Shown: piece by piece, positions 34,837-45,000 of the stretch
Layout: the number at the start of each line of letters is the position of its first letter
Position numbering within the stretch: position 1 is the stretch's first letter
NCBI GenBank assembly: GCA_037833965.1
Contig: AP031356.1
Span: forward strand, 13,166,501-13,230,500
DNA from: Marchantia polymorpha subsp. ruderalis
Lineage: Eukaryota > Streptophyta > Marchantiopsida > Marchantiales > Marchantiaceae
Reading direction: 5' to 3'
DNA length: 64,000 nucleotides
Translations under genes and position numbers: made by a program
Notes under the pieces: model-generated
Seen by the model: the letters and a program-made list of their open reading frames with translations, nothing else
Database searches by the model: none
What the model was told of the DNA's origin: nothing

Positions 34837-36160
34837 TGGACGCAACCCGAAGAGGCAGAATTGGTTGATGACTTCCCAGATGAGCAGCTTTTTCAGATGA
34901 CATCAAGTTGGGATTCACGGTACGCGGATCTCTACCGTTATTTGCTTACCTTGTAATGCCCAGAATGAATGGATGCAGAACAACGTACGGTCTTCATCCA
35001 TAAGGCTGGGCCTTACTAGATCCAACAAGGGGTACTATTTAAACTACTTCTGGACAACCGACTGTGTCGTTGTATGGAGGCCTCGGAGGTAGGACGAGTT
35101 ATCGCATCAATGCACACCAAAGGTGTAGGAGGACATTATGCCACCAAGAATACAATGGCGAAGATCTTGAGTGGAGGATATTGGTGGCCTACTATGTTTA
35201 AGGATGTACATGACTACATCCAACGGTGTGATAGTTGTCAGAAGACGGGGAGACCAACTCCCACCACGCGGTGGCCCAATATGCCTTTAGCACCTTTCAA
35301 AAAATGGGGGGTTGATTTCGTGGGGCCCATCCAACCACCTACAAAGCACACCCGAAGAAGATACATTTTAGTAGCCACAGACTATGCTACCAAGATGGTA
35401 GAGGCGGAGGCCACTCGAAGAGATGATGCGGCAACCGTATCCAAATTTTTGTTCGAAGCCATTATCACCAAATACGGATGCCCACTGGAGTTGGTTAGTG
35501 ACAAAGGAACACACTTCTTGAACTTAGTAATTGAAGACCTCACTTTCCATTTCCAGATCAAGCATCAGAAGACTATTCCCTACAATATAAAGGCAAACGG
35601 ATTCATGGAGAAATCGAATGAGCTACTGTGCAAGATATTGTTGAAGGTAACGATAAGTCATGCATATGACTGGGATACCAAGTTACCAGTTGCACTATGA
35701 GCCTACCGTACAGCAGAGAAGGTGACCACGAAGCAAACGCCATATTTTCTGACATATGGTCAGCATCCTATCCTACCTATTGAGTTTGAAGTACCAACTC
35801 ATCGGATCTTGGATCGCCGAAGATTGGGAGATCACGAGAGTCAGCTTTATAGACTGCAGGAGATAGTGTCATTGGAGGAACGCAGAGAAGCTGCAAAGCA
35901 GTGCACAAAGCAAATATAGTTGAAAAGGAAGAAGGCCTATGACAAACGTGTCTCACCGGTAACTCTGCTTAAGGGAGATTTAGCTTTGCTCTATGATAGT
36001 AGACATGCTAGGTTCCCAGGGAAGTTGCACCTCAGATGGATGGGACCCTATAGAGTAGTAGATGTATTTCCGAATGGGTCGATACAGTTAGCACACCTCT
36101 CAGGGCAATTGCATGGAACTCGAGTGAACATACATAGAGTAAAGAAGTACTATACGTGAA
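34837..36160 (+). mobile_element. G1 RNase H end and integrase
   Basis: Gypsy coding sequence resumes with the acidic spacer DDFPDEQLF, then the integrase zinc finger (GGHYATKNT, CDSCQKTG), the catalytic core (GVDFVGPIQ, LVATDYATKMVEA, CPLELVSDKGTHF) and a GPY/F-like end (LRWMGPYRVV, RVNIHRVKKYY). It is broken, with few breaks in this part. Confidence 0.88.
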
Positions 36161-36180
36161 GTGTTCGCGAGGTCGCTCAC

Positions 36181-36197
36181 AAATGAGGAGAGGAGTA
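36181..36197 (+). other. Candidate G1 polypurine tract
   Basis: AAATGAGGAGAGGAGTA lies about 20 bases after the end of G1 pol and directly before a family B 5' terminus (TGTGATGCC). This is the arrangement expected of a polypurine tract and the start of a 3' LTR. Confidence 0.55.
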
Positions 36198-36600
36198 TGT
36201 GATGCCTAGTTTTTTTGTTTTTTTTCAAAAATTAAAAAAAATTAAAACATATTTGTGTAGAATGTAGAAATATACGTCAGAAGTGATAGAGGTAGAAGAC
36301 TTATGAGGGATTTAGTTAGAAATCGCCTTCGGCCGAAGATCTTCGGATCTTCAGACCTTCAGCGCAGCCTTTCTACAGGATGAAATAGCTGGATCTTCGG
36401 CGAAGACATGAAGATCAATTTGATATTCGCAAAGGACCGGGCAACGTTCGCACGCGTCAAGGACACTACTGGGCGCATGAGGAGAGAACGCTAGGGCATC
36501 GAGGGTAAGGGTAGTTTCAGGAACATTCGCGCCGACATTGCGATACTGAGCGTGAACGAACGAGAAGAGAGAGAGAGAAATCAATTGACATTGCTAGCAG
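36198..36600 (+). mobile_element. Family B 5' end, probable start of the G1 3' LTR
   Basis: Starts TGTGATGCCTAG and a T-rich run, then the family B leader with CGGCCGAAGATCTTCGG. It matches the starts at 46285, 56925 and (reverse) 45735. Similarity fades near 36600, before the coding block. Its place right after the G1 polypurine tract makes it the natural 3' LTR of G1. Confidence 0.65.
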
Positions 36601-37060
36601 TGTGTGAGCCTAAACTCCCCACCCTTCAGCGTTTGTAGTCCAGGTGGGGGTTCGAGCTCTCATAATCTAACTTCTCTGATCTCAACCATGTGGTCAAAGT
36701 GTATTCAAGACAATGAGATCATAAACACTTGCTATTTCACAGACAAATTATCCAAAGCTGAAAATAATAACTTGCTGTCTGCTATCTCCACGAGAGCAGC
36801 AGACAAGCTCTTTGTTACTTAAAGATCTAACCTTACTCTGGGTGACTTTCTCAATACCACAACCGCTGTGGTCTATCCTAGCTCCGAGTTCCACTCCCAA
36901 TTCCTACTCAGATTTCAGTGTCGATTTCTCAGCTTCCAGCTTCAGACCCCATCAAGTTCCTCTCTCAGATTCAACTCTCCATTTTCAGTTTCAAATTCAG
37001 ATCCCGACTGTCAGATTTCAGTCTCAGATTTCGCTTCACTCTCAGCTCCCATTCTCAGGT
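36601..37060. other. Unassigned sequence
   Basis: No gene or element was recognised. The later part grades into serine- and phenylalanine-coding, CT-rich sequence that leads into the minisatellite. Confidence 0.35.
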
Positions 37061-37260
37061 CTTCCACTCTGATCTCAGCTTCCACTCACAGATTACACTT
37101 CAATCTCAGATCCCACTCACAGATTACACTTCAATCTCAGATCCCACTCTCAGATTTCACTTCAATCTTAGATCCCACTCACGGATTTTTCACTTCAATC
37201 TCGGATCCCACTCACAGATTACACCTCAATCTCGGATCCCAATCTAATTTCACTCTCAGA
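37060..37260 (+). repeat. Minisatellite with a unit of about 31 bp
   Basis: Repeated units around CAGATCCCACTCACAGATTA followed by CACTTCAATCT occur five to six times, with a period of about 31-34 bp and small changes between units. The open frames across it are a side effect of the repeat. Confidence 0.75.
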
Positions 37261-37724
37261 TACAACTCTCCACCCACGAGAGGTTGCTTCCTCCTACTTC
37301 GAACTCTCCACACTCCCCTCCTAATTCTCACCACTTCCCTGCGAAAATCACTCACTTCCACACTCTATTCCTGTGACCAATCCCACCAGCGTCTCCACAC
37401 AATGGCACATCACACAATCACGGCTTGCAGGCCGAATAATCCTTTCCAACGTCCAAGGGCCGAGTCACCCACAGGCCGCGTGAATGCCGTTCCCGCGATG
37501 ATGGGCAACGGCCTGATTCCCATGTGCGACTTCATGCCCCGCCGTCTTATTTCCACGCCTGACTTCACGCCGCCGCCACTGCCACACCTGTACAGTCTTT
37601 ATTTATGACCACGTCAACATCCGCCGTCCAAAATATTCTTCCGCGCACCGCCGAAGGCATCCCCCGCCGAAGACACTCTTCCGCACCTTTGCTTATCTAT
37701 AACAGTCACCCCGACGCCCATAAC
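37261..37724. other. Unassigned sequence downstream of the minus-strand gene
   Basis: GC-richer sequence with a few CGCCGAAGGC motifs near 37650, as in family B leaders. It may hold a small piece of a family B element, but no terminus is visible. Confidence 0.3.
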
Positions 37725-38798
37725 TCATGGATCCCTTAGGATCGACTCGCTCACTAAGTATATAAACGCAAGCATATCGTGTATAATATATGTAAGCATA
37801 TGTATATATATATATATTATAAATATATATATTATATATATATAATTGATATATATATAATTGATATATGTATCTAGTATATGGTATAGACCTAAATATA
37901 GTAATAACTGTAATCCTTCATTTTCCTTAAATAACCTTAAATAGACAGTGACGTCGTGAAACATAAATATAAGTATAACATAAATTTGTAACTTAAATTT
38001 ACGACGGTGACTATATCTAAAGATACACAAGATTGACCACATATAAGACCGCAAGATTGACCACATAGAAGACCACGCCGTATCTTCTCGACAGTTTCGG
38101 CTTGCGCCAAGTGAGAGTTGAAAGTAGAATTCCTCCAGTACAGATTTCTCCACCTTCTCAGCATTGTCTATGAAGTATTGCTTGTTCTCATGGTTGACAT
38201 CTGGTTGCTTGCTCAACAGCAGCAATATAATTTTGCACGCTGCTGTCGCGTAATCCCAGCAATTGTTGTAGACGAGGTTGTAATGTTTATCGTATTCCGA
38301 AAGCCTTCTGGTAAGAATATCGAGCGGCACCAGAGTTGAGAAACCTTCCCAGGATTTTAGAATATTATCTTCGAGTTGCTTGCACTCCTCAGGGGTCAAT
38401 ACTTTGATGTAGATCCCCGAATCGCCCCCTTCTTGTCCTCCACCCTCCTTTTCGGCGCTGATGAAGAAATTAAAGTGTTGGCCGTCGAACTTTGTTGCCG
38501 TCAGATCAAAGACGGCAAAATCATGGTTGATATGTTTGTCACGTCCTGGCCTTGCCGATTGGCACTCCGTTTCCGATTGCGAGGAACGGAATGAAGTGAG
38601 AGCGGACTGGCAGTAATGAAGGTTTTTTACACGGGTGCTAGACATGATCGCTTGAACATCATCCGGGCTGAGATTCCAATCGTCTTTCAGATTTCGCTCG
38701 ACACCATTTTGTACTTCGCCCTCCTTTATCGAGCTGCTACTGATGGTCGAAGACCTCTTCTTCGCACTGCCAAAAATCGCTTCCCTAACCGAAACCAT
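37725..38798 (-). CDS. Hypothetical host protein with possible papain-like NCxxYA motif
   Basis: This is the best candidate for a host gene: a 357-codon frame starting MVSVREAIFGSAKKR. Residues 1-60 are polar and serine-rich. About 85-225 look like a compact domain with a HDFAVFDLTATKFDG segment and a later YNLVYNNCWDYATAAC motif. A His followed by an Asn-Cys-x-x-(Tyr/Phe)-Ala motif recalls the permuted NlpC/P60 or LRAT-type papain fold, but I cannot confirm this. From about residue 300 the frame runs through an AT microsatellite that codes Tyr/Ile repeats and mimics membrane segments, so the true end or a splice site probably lies earlier, near 38000-38100. The first exon is duplicated just upstream. 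The function is unknown. Confidence 0.5.
   Translation of the reverse strand: MVSVREAIFGSAKKRSSTISSSSIKEGEVQNGVERNLKDDWNLSPDDVQAIMSSTRVKNLHYCQSALTSFRSSQSETECQSARPGRDKHINHDFAVFDLTATKFDGQHFNFFISAEKEGGGQEGGDSGIYIKVLTPEECKQLEDNILKSWEGFSTLVPLDILTRRLSEYDKHYNLVYNNCWDYATAACKIILLLLSKQPDVNHENKQYFIDNAEKVEKSVLEEFYFQLSLGASRNCREDTAWSSMWSILRSYMWSILCIFRYSHRRKFKLQIYVILIFMFHDVTVYLRLFKENEGLQLLLYLGLYHILDTYINYIYINYIYIIYIFIIYIYIHMLTYIIHDMLAFIYLVSESILRDP
37795..37880. repeat. AT microsatellite
   Basis: Runs of TATATA broken by ATTGATATA. It lies inside the 3' part of the minus-strand open frame and explains its Tyr/Ile-rich end. Confidence 0.85.
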
Positions 38799-38849
38799 GA
38801 TGACAGAGGCAACGAAACCCTAAGCCTATGAGCTGATACCGATCGAAGC

Positions 38850-39080
38850 GAGAGCGGACTGGCAGTAATAAATTACAAGTACACGGGTGCTAGACCGGAT
38901 CGCTTGAACATCATCCCGGCTGGAAATCTAAACGTCTCTCAGATTTCGCTCGACATTATCTTGCACTCCAACCTCCGTCATCGAGCTGATACTGATAGTC
39001 GAAAACCTCTTCTTCGCACTGCCAATATTCGCTTCCTTAATAGAAGAACCCATGATGACAGAGGCAACGAAACCCTAACC
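38850..39080 (-). pseudogene. Tandem copy of the first exon of the 37725-38798 gene
   Basis: About 230 bp repeat the segment 38585-38820 in the same orientation at roughly 80-85 percent identity by eye. On the minus strand this copy has its own start (39053) and reads MGSSIKEANIGSAKKRFS, matching the gene's SAKKRSSTIS region, but it meets a stop at 38928-38930 after 41 codons. Both copies share GGGTTTCGTTGCCTCTGTCA just upstream on the minus strand. It is either a dead duplicate or an alternative first exon. Confidence 0.7.
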
Positions 39081-39119
39081 CTACCGCAAGTGAGCTGTGA
39101 GATCTCAAACCTAAGCTAG

Positions 39120-40680
39120 AGAACTATCTTCCGCTGTCAAGAAACGAAACGAAATGCTATGCAATGCTGTTTACAAGCAGCTCTAGGTGCTTCGACAGAG
39201 ATTTCGAGCAGGACTCAACCGGAGGATTGCGTGACACAATTGATTACCTTTCTGTGTGCCAGAACGCGGTGGGCATCACATGAAAAGGCGGCGCTTCCTT
39301 CAGCAGTCACCGAGAATTGAAGAGAATCATTCTTTCCGTCTGCTTGCCAGAATCTTGCAAAGAATTGATAAGATTCCTGGCGAAAACCCGTCAAGAATCT
39401 TGCCTTTTTGTGGCCGAGCATTGAAAACGGCATGGACGACGAGACCGTCGGACGAAACATCGCTGTAGAGACATCATCTGAGTGGCCCACCTCCCAGCAC
39501 CACCACCACCCACCGCGGCCTGCAGGAACTTTCATAGTCTCACAAGAAAACGGACACCCACAATGCTGGACTCTGGGGATCTCTCAACGTGCTTCATGGG
39601 TTAAGTACCCAGCCACGATCGGCTGAAAATCGAGCGCCCGAATCCAAAGCAGCCTGTGTCCGAACCCGAGCCCAAATGATAGCGGGTAATGACTGGATCA
39701 TTACTAACCGAGCACTGCAGCACCTTGACTCTACAATGTAGAGTCAATTGTAGCGGCCAATTTGAGTCTACATTGGCCGCTGTCCGTTAACACATGACAT
39801 TAATGCACGAACGAGCGAAGTATGCAACTTCAGTTTCGCGGTAAAAATATCATGAGGCGACAAGAACCCTAAGGACGGAGTGAACTCTGATTAGTCAATC
39901 TCGATGACCAGGTCACGTCGTTGATTCTTGGGAGACATAAAATGGTAGTTTCACATCTAATCTGAATGGAATTCCTGTGAAAGAAGATTTAACTAAATTC
40001 GGATCCATTTCCTTCTCGGTGGCATTTATCTTATTAGAGTTCAGATGCACTATGAAAATTGAAATTATGTCTATACCACTAAAAGGATTGTATTGGTTGA
40101 TTTTACTTTTCGTTCAATATTAACATTTCTTACAAAACCTTGTGAGGTTGTAAAGGGTTCTCTTTCACAATATATTTCGTGCGTTATTAATTTTCTTCTT
40201 AGTTTCACGGATGAATTTGTTGTGAATTTACATTCTTTCATCGCGTCACTAAAGGCCATATTGAGTGTCAACGTGTGCCAATTGAGTCACTGTTCGTTAC
40301 CAAAGGACGTGGATTTGAGATTTGACTCACTTGGGGTAAGCATTCTCAGGACTGTTTGTAGGTCAACGTACACAGGATGAGCGGTGTGTATTTCAGCTGA
40401 GTCCAACAACGTCTGACTACACTGCAGTAGTTCAATTCGTTTATCTCATGCCGAAGATATGCACCGCGGAGCACAAACTGAAATGTTTAGATTAACAATG
40501 GGCTTTAATGTTGTAAGGAAAAATAGTAATATCACATAAGAGTTCTAATACCACTAGGCCGTGACGAATATACAGAGCACACTGTATACCTGAGATTAAG
40601 TATGACAACGAGTAATGAGTCGTCAAAGTTCGTGAATTTCTCGAGTTTCGAGTTGAAGTTTTGAATGTTAAAGCCAAGAT
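39120..40680. other. Non-coding stretch upstream of the host-like gene
   Basis: No convincing gene was found. The GC-moderate part to about 39650 could contain the promoter of the minus-strand gene. Three perfect hairpins lie at 39686-39781. The rest to 40680 is featureless apart from short open frames. Confidence 0.4.
39686..39781. repeat. Cluster of three perfect inverted repeats
   Basis: GTAATGA and TCATTAC are 5 bases apart (39686-39704). TGACTCTACA and TGTAGAGTCA are 1 base apart (39726-39746). AGCGGCCAAT and ATTGGCCGCT are 10 bases apart (39752-39781), and that last loop again contains GAGTCTAC. Confidence 0.8.
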
Positions 40681-41815
40681 TGTTTATTCACGTCGGGGTA
40701 TTCATCGAACCTGAAAGTTTGCAAGGCCATGGAATTGGGTATCGAGCTCCAGCTTGCAAAATTTCTCGCATTTTAGAGTTTTGACGCCTAAGCTCACGAA
40801 TTTCTCTAGTTTCCACTTTGAATTTTGGGTTTTCATTGTGAGATCAAAATCTTCATATAATTTTATCTTGTACACAAAGCATGATCTAAAACTAAAACTT
40901 TGCTTTTATTAGGGTATCATTAGTGCGCACTAGCTTGCAAAGTTTTAAGCTGAAAGTATACTAGAGTCCAAAGTTACGAAATTTTTGGAGTTTAGATTTT
41001 GAGTTTTCAGTCTTAAGGTGAGAAGCAAAATCTTCAGACAATTTTATCTTCGAGACAGAGCATGATCTGATGTTGAAACTTTTTAGTGATTGGGAGATCA
41101 GTAGTTTGCACTAGTCTACAAAGCCAGGAGCTGAATGGATGCTTGAGTCCGATTTTACAGGATTTTTGGAATTTCAACTTTATGTTTCGATTGTTCGCGT
41201 GATAACCAAAGTCTTCAGAAAATTTTATCTTCGAGACAAAACATGATCTGATGTTGACACTTGGTAGTGACTAGTAGATCAATAGTGCGCAATAGCCTTC
41301 AAAGTTTGAAGCTGAATGGATGCTTGAGTACTAAGTTATGGGATTTTTTGAGTTTCAACTTTGAGTTTTGATTATTAGGGTGGTATCCAAAATGTTTAGA
41401 CAATTTTATCTTCGAGACAGAGCATGATCTGATGCTGAAACTTTGTAATAAATGGGAGAACAGTTGTTTGCAATAGCTTACAAAGTTTGAAACTTAATGG
41501 ATGCTTAAGTATGAAGTTATAGAATTTTGGGAGTTTTGACTTTGAGTTTCGACTAATTGGATGGTAACCAAAATCTTCAGAAAATTGTATTTTCAAGGCG
41601 GAACATGATCTGATTCTGAAACTTTGTAATGACTGTGAGATCAGTAGTGCGCACTAGCGAGCAAAGTTTGAGGTTGAATGGATGTTTGAATCTAAAGTTA
41701 CAAGATTTTTGGAGTTTTGACTTTGAGCTTTGAGTGTTCGAGTGGTAACTGAAATCTTCAAAAATTTGTATCTTCAAGACGTAGCATGAATTCAAGCTGA
41801 AAGTTGTGAAATCCA
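40680..41815 (+). repeat. Tandem repeats of about 180 bp, likely LINE 5' monomers
   Basis: The marker TTTTATCTTCGAGACA followed by GAGCATGATCTGATG recurs near 40862, 41041, 41221, 41401, 41583 and 41764, a regular 179-182 bp step. Units are diverged from one another. The array ends about 60 bases before the LINE ORF1 start at 41879, a place where some L1 elements carry promoter monomers. Confidence 0.85.
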
Positions 41816-41878
41816 AAAATTGAGATCAAGATCAAAGAAGTTGGGACAAGTTGATTGGTTATATCAAGTTGGTACGAT

Positions 41879-42032
41879 ATGGCTACTCAAGACGATATTT
41901 TTCAACTTCTGGACAATCATCGAAAAATTGAAGTAACTTCGACAGGAATTCAAGATGCAAGTAACTGCTTTAACTCTTGCACACAATCAAATTTGATAGT
42001 TAAAGTGATCAGAGAAGGGTGTGGAAAAGGTG
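41879..42032 (+). mobile_element. L1-like LINE ORF1, N-terminal part
   Basis: A short open segment starts MATQDDIFQLLDNHRK. It ends at the insertion of B4 (target AGGTG, 42028-42032). The ORF1 sequence that resumes at 45736 fits as its continuation, given the target duplication. Taken alone the piece is not diagnostic. Confidence 0.5.
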
Positions 42033-45000
42033 TGTGTTAACAAACAAATACTCAAATAAAGAAGGGAATTGCTACGCACACCCCCCCCCAAAAGAGGGAT
42101 GACCGCCCGTGACCTTAATAGCACGCTCAGATCGACAGAAGTAGCCGTCTCACTCGTCCACGCGGACGTCCGCGAGGCGCACGCGGACGACGAGCGCCAG
42201 CTGACAACAGCACTCGACGGGTTCGAACGTGTTCCCAATTAGGTACCTTCCAAACAAAAATTGCAACGTTACCGCCTTGTTTGCCGAAGCGCCGGCATGT
42301 TTGGACCTGTAAACAGCTTTTCCCCCTTGTTTGACGAAGCGCTGGCATGTTTCGACGCAGAAATGTTTAGCTTTTGGTGTTTTGACGCAGAAATGTGCTT
42401 TGTGGACGAGTGGATGTATGCATAGGAGGAGGGGTGTAAGCCTAGCAAGGGGGGGTGTGTGCCTAGCAATTCCCATAAAGAATAATGGTACAGATTTGTT
42501 TCCACAGGGTATAAAAACAACACCGAAGATTCAACAACTGTCACTAATTAACATTCTATTGAGGAGATTTACTTCTCAGGCACATGTCGCTCCCATAAAA
42601 CGCTGTTGGATTAGAGCCAAAGGTCTGAAGAGCAGAGTATAATCACACACAGAACCTGAAATTTGTCCAATCAAAGCTTGCAGGAATCGCATCCGACCCT
42701 ACACTCATAATTTAGGGGGTAACTTTCCGGATCCACACCTTCTCAACCTACTACTCCAAATACCCAAGTTCAAACTTGCTTAAATCCCGAATAGCCCCAA
42801 GCACATTCGAAACATCTCATCAGACACTCGCGACTTCAGATTCGGTAGCTTTGACAAACTGAAGCGCACCATGCACGGTGACAGACACATCCAACGTCAC
42901 AAACGCACACGATAGATATAGATTGAAAGCCAAGACAAGTTAATTCATAGAAAAGCCCCTCAAGATAAAAGTCTTAGGGCCTCTTTTTTCACTCTGAATT
43001 TCTAGAGAACTCAACCGCCTGAGGCAAACCATCATATGGCGCAAACCCATCCAACGCAGCGGTTACAACGTCCGCTGAGCCTCTATCTTGTCCTAGCCTA
43101 CGCCAAACGCCTAAAATTTCTAACTCTAAGTTTTCTCTCACCTCTTCCAATTTGGAAGAGAAATAATTGGCTAATCTAACTAACTGTCGATGACCGACGG
43201 TTCTACTGGTCTTGAGTCCCATCAATCGCCTCTCCAGCAAATCCAATTTCGTTCACTTCAATCGCCTCTCCAGCGAATCCAATTTCGTCCATTTCAATGT
43301 TTGAATTTTCCACTTAACATAATTGCATAGACATTTCTCAACTCGCAAACGCAAACTGCCGGTTGATTGCTCCTCCAACAGTTGAACTGTCAATTTTGCC
43401 GCTTTTGCTCTGGTCCGCGACATTGCTAATTGCTCCTTAACCGTCTTCAACTGATCTCGCAACCGAACGCAATCTGCATCAAATTTTACTCTACATTCGA
43501 TCTGCGAAGACTTGATTGTTTCGCACTCAATCAATCTCTTCATCCAACTAGCCAATTCGGCCTTGTGCTTCTGCGTCTGCTCCGCCAAACTTGCCGTAAG
43601 CTCATTCGCGCGTCGCATCTCTTCTTTGTGGGCTTCGGATCATGCCACGATTCTTTCCCAAAGATCCATCCTCTCTATCTTCGCTGATGCAATCTCTCGC
43701 CGAAGATCTTTGGCCCTTAGTTCCTCCTCCCTCCGACGCTCCTTCTCCTTGACTAGGTTCAACCGAAGAACCTCGCATTCCATTTCCTTCGTCCGAAGTT
43801 GCTCTACACGCACCTTTTGACTTGCAGTTGCTGCTGCGCACTCTCCTACCACTCTCTTCATCTCTTCGGCGGTCTTCATCAAAGCTGCTCTCTTGCTTCA
43901 GGTCTTGTTCCTAAGCATCTCTACATAAAACCCTCCTTCTTCCGACATAGTGTACTTCTTCCGCTTCCCGTCCAGGTACTTCAACAAAGAAACTAAACTA
44001 TATTGTAAGAAGTCTGGGAATGCAACTACCACCTCCTTCGGCTCTTCTGTCGAAGATCTATTCTTGACCTAAGGTTTCGCCATCCCCGAAGACACCTGAG
44101 GCAAAGGAATCTCAGGGGATTCCACCACCGTTCCTCCAATCTGTTCTACCACTTGTTCCAGTATCTCCTTGCTCAGAGTAAGCTCCCTCGCATGCTCCTT
44201 GCTAGTCTTTGGCTTTGGCACTTCTGCTTTCTCTGAAAATCTACCTCTTTCCTCTGAAAACCTCTGTTCCTTCTCCAAAGACGGAAGAACTTTACCCGAA
44301 GTCGCCGCCCTCTCCTTCGAAGATCTCTCTTCTTTCTTCCGAAGACCCTCAATTTTCACCTTCGAAGGTCCACACTCCAAACCCTGAAGGTCGTTTTCTT
44401 AGATTGCCTTCTTTTCTTCCAAAGATGTGATTCCCTCTAACATAGCCACACTATTCTCCGAGCTTTCTTACACTAATATTCGACGTCGTGACTTCGTCTT
44501 TGGTCAAGAACGAGTCTTCGGCATCCTTAAACGCGTTGTAGCCGACCTCGCCATCCGTGCTCCTGGTCCATGTGCTGCAACATTGATTTCTGCTATCTTC
44601 TGTCTCTTTGCTGGTCGTCGTTGCTGGTCGTCTCTGGTGGTCTTCTCAACTCGATTCTCCTCCCTTTCGGGCTCCTCTTCTTTGCCCGACTCCAGGATTT
44701 TTCTTTCTCTAGGGAACCTCTTTTTCTCGCTCTTCGTCAACAAGCCCATCTCGCGATCGAAATTCACCAAGAAAGGCGTCATTTGTCTTTGCCCCACTTA
44801 TCTCTTGCATTGAACCGAGCCATGTTCCAAAAGATCTTCGCCCAGTGAATCGCCATCCCTTGCACTACACGCTTTATAAACCTCACTTGCCAGGCCGTCA
44901 CATATGTTGTCCGCTGCGGCCGCAAGATGTGCATCAGTGTTGTCGCCATCACGCGTCTCTGCGGGTCGCAATACTCAACTGTTCTCCAACCATTCGTACT

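Larger units (their letters stand above)
4455..36197 (+). mobile_element. Old Ty3/Gypsy element G1, opened by four insertions
   Basis: Pieces of one Gypsy element appear in the right order on the plus strand: gag and protease at 4455-6426, the protease/RT junction at 7246-7895, RT at 8669-8916, RT and RNase H at 21781 to about 22650, and integrase at 34837-36160. Between them sit two solo LTRs and two large B elements, each placed so that the Gypsy coding sequence resumes on the far side. Without the insertions it would be about 5.1 kb. No 5' LTR or primer site was found. It is a broken fossil with well over ten breaks, and it is the oldest layer of this nest. Confidence 0.85.

Noticed and set aside
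36868-37608. Open frame of about 246 codons rich in Ser, Phe and Leu
   Set aside because: It runs through CT-rich sequence and a 31-bp minisatellite. The frame stays open because of the repeat and shows no domain.
37770-37880. Apparent membrane segments (Tyr/Ile repeats) at the end of the host-like protein
   Set aside because: They are written by an AT microsatellite, so they are probably not real protein structure.
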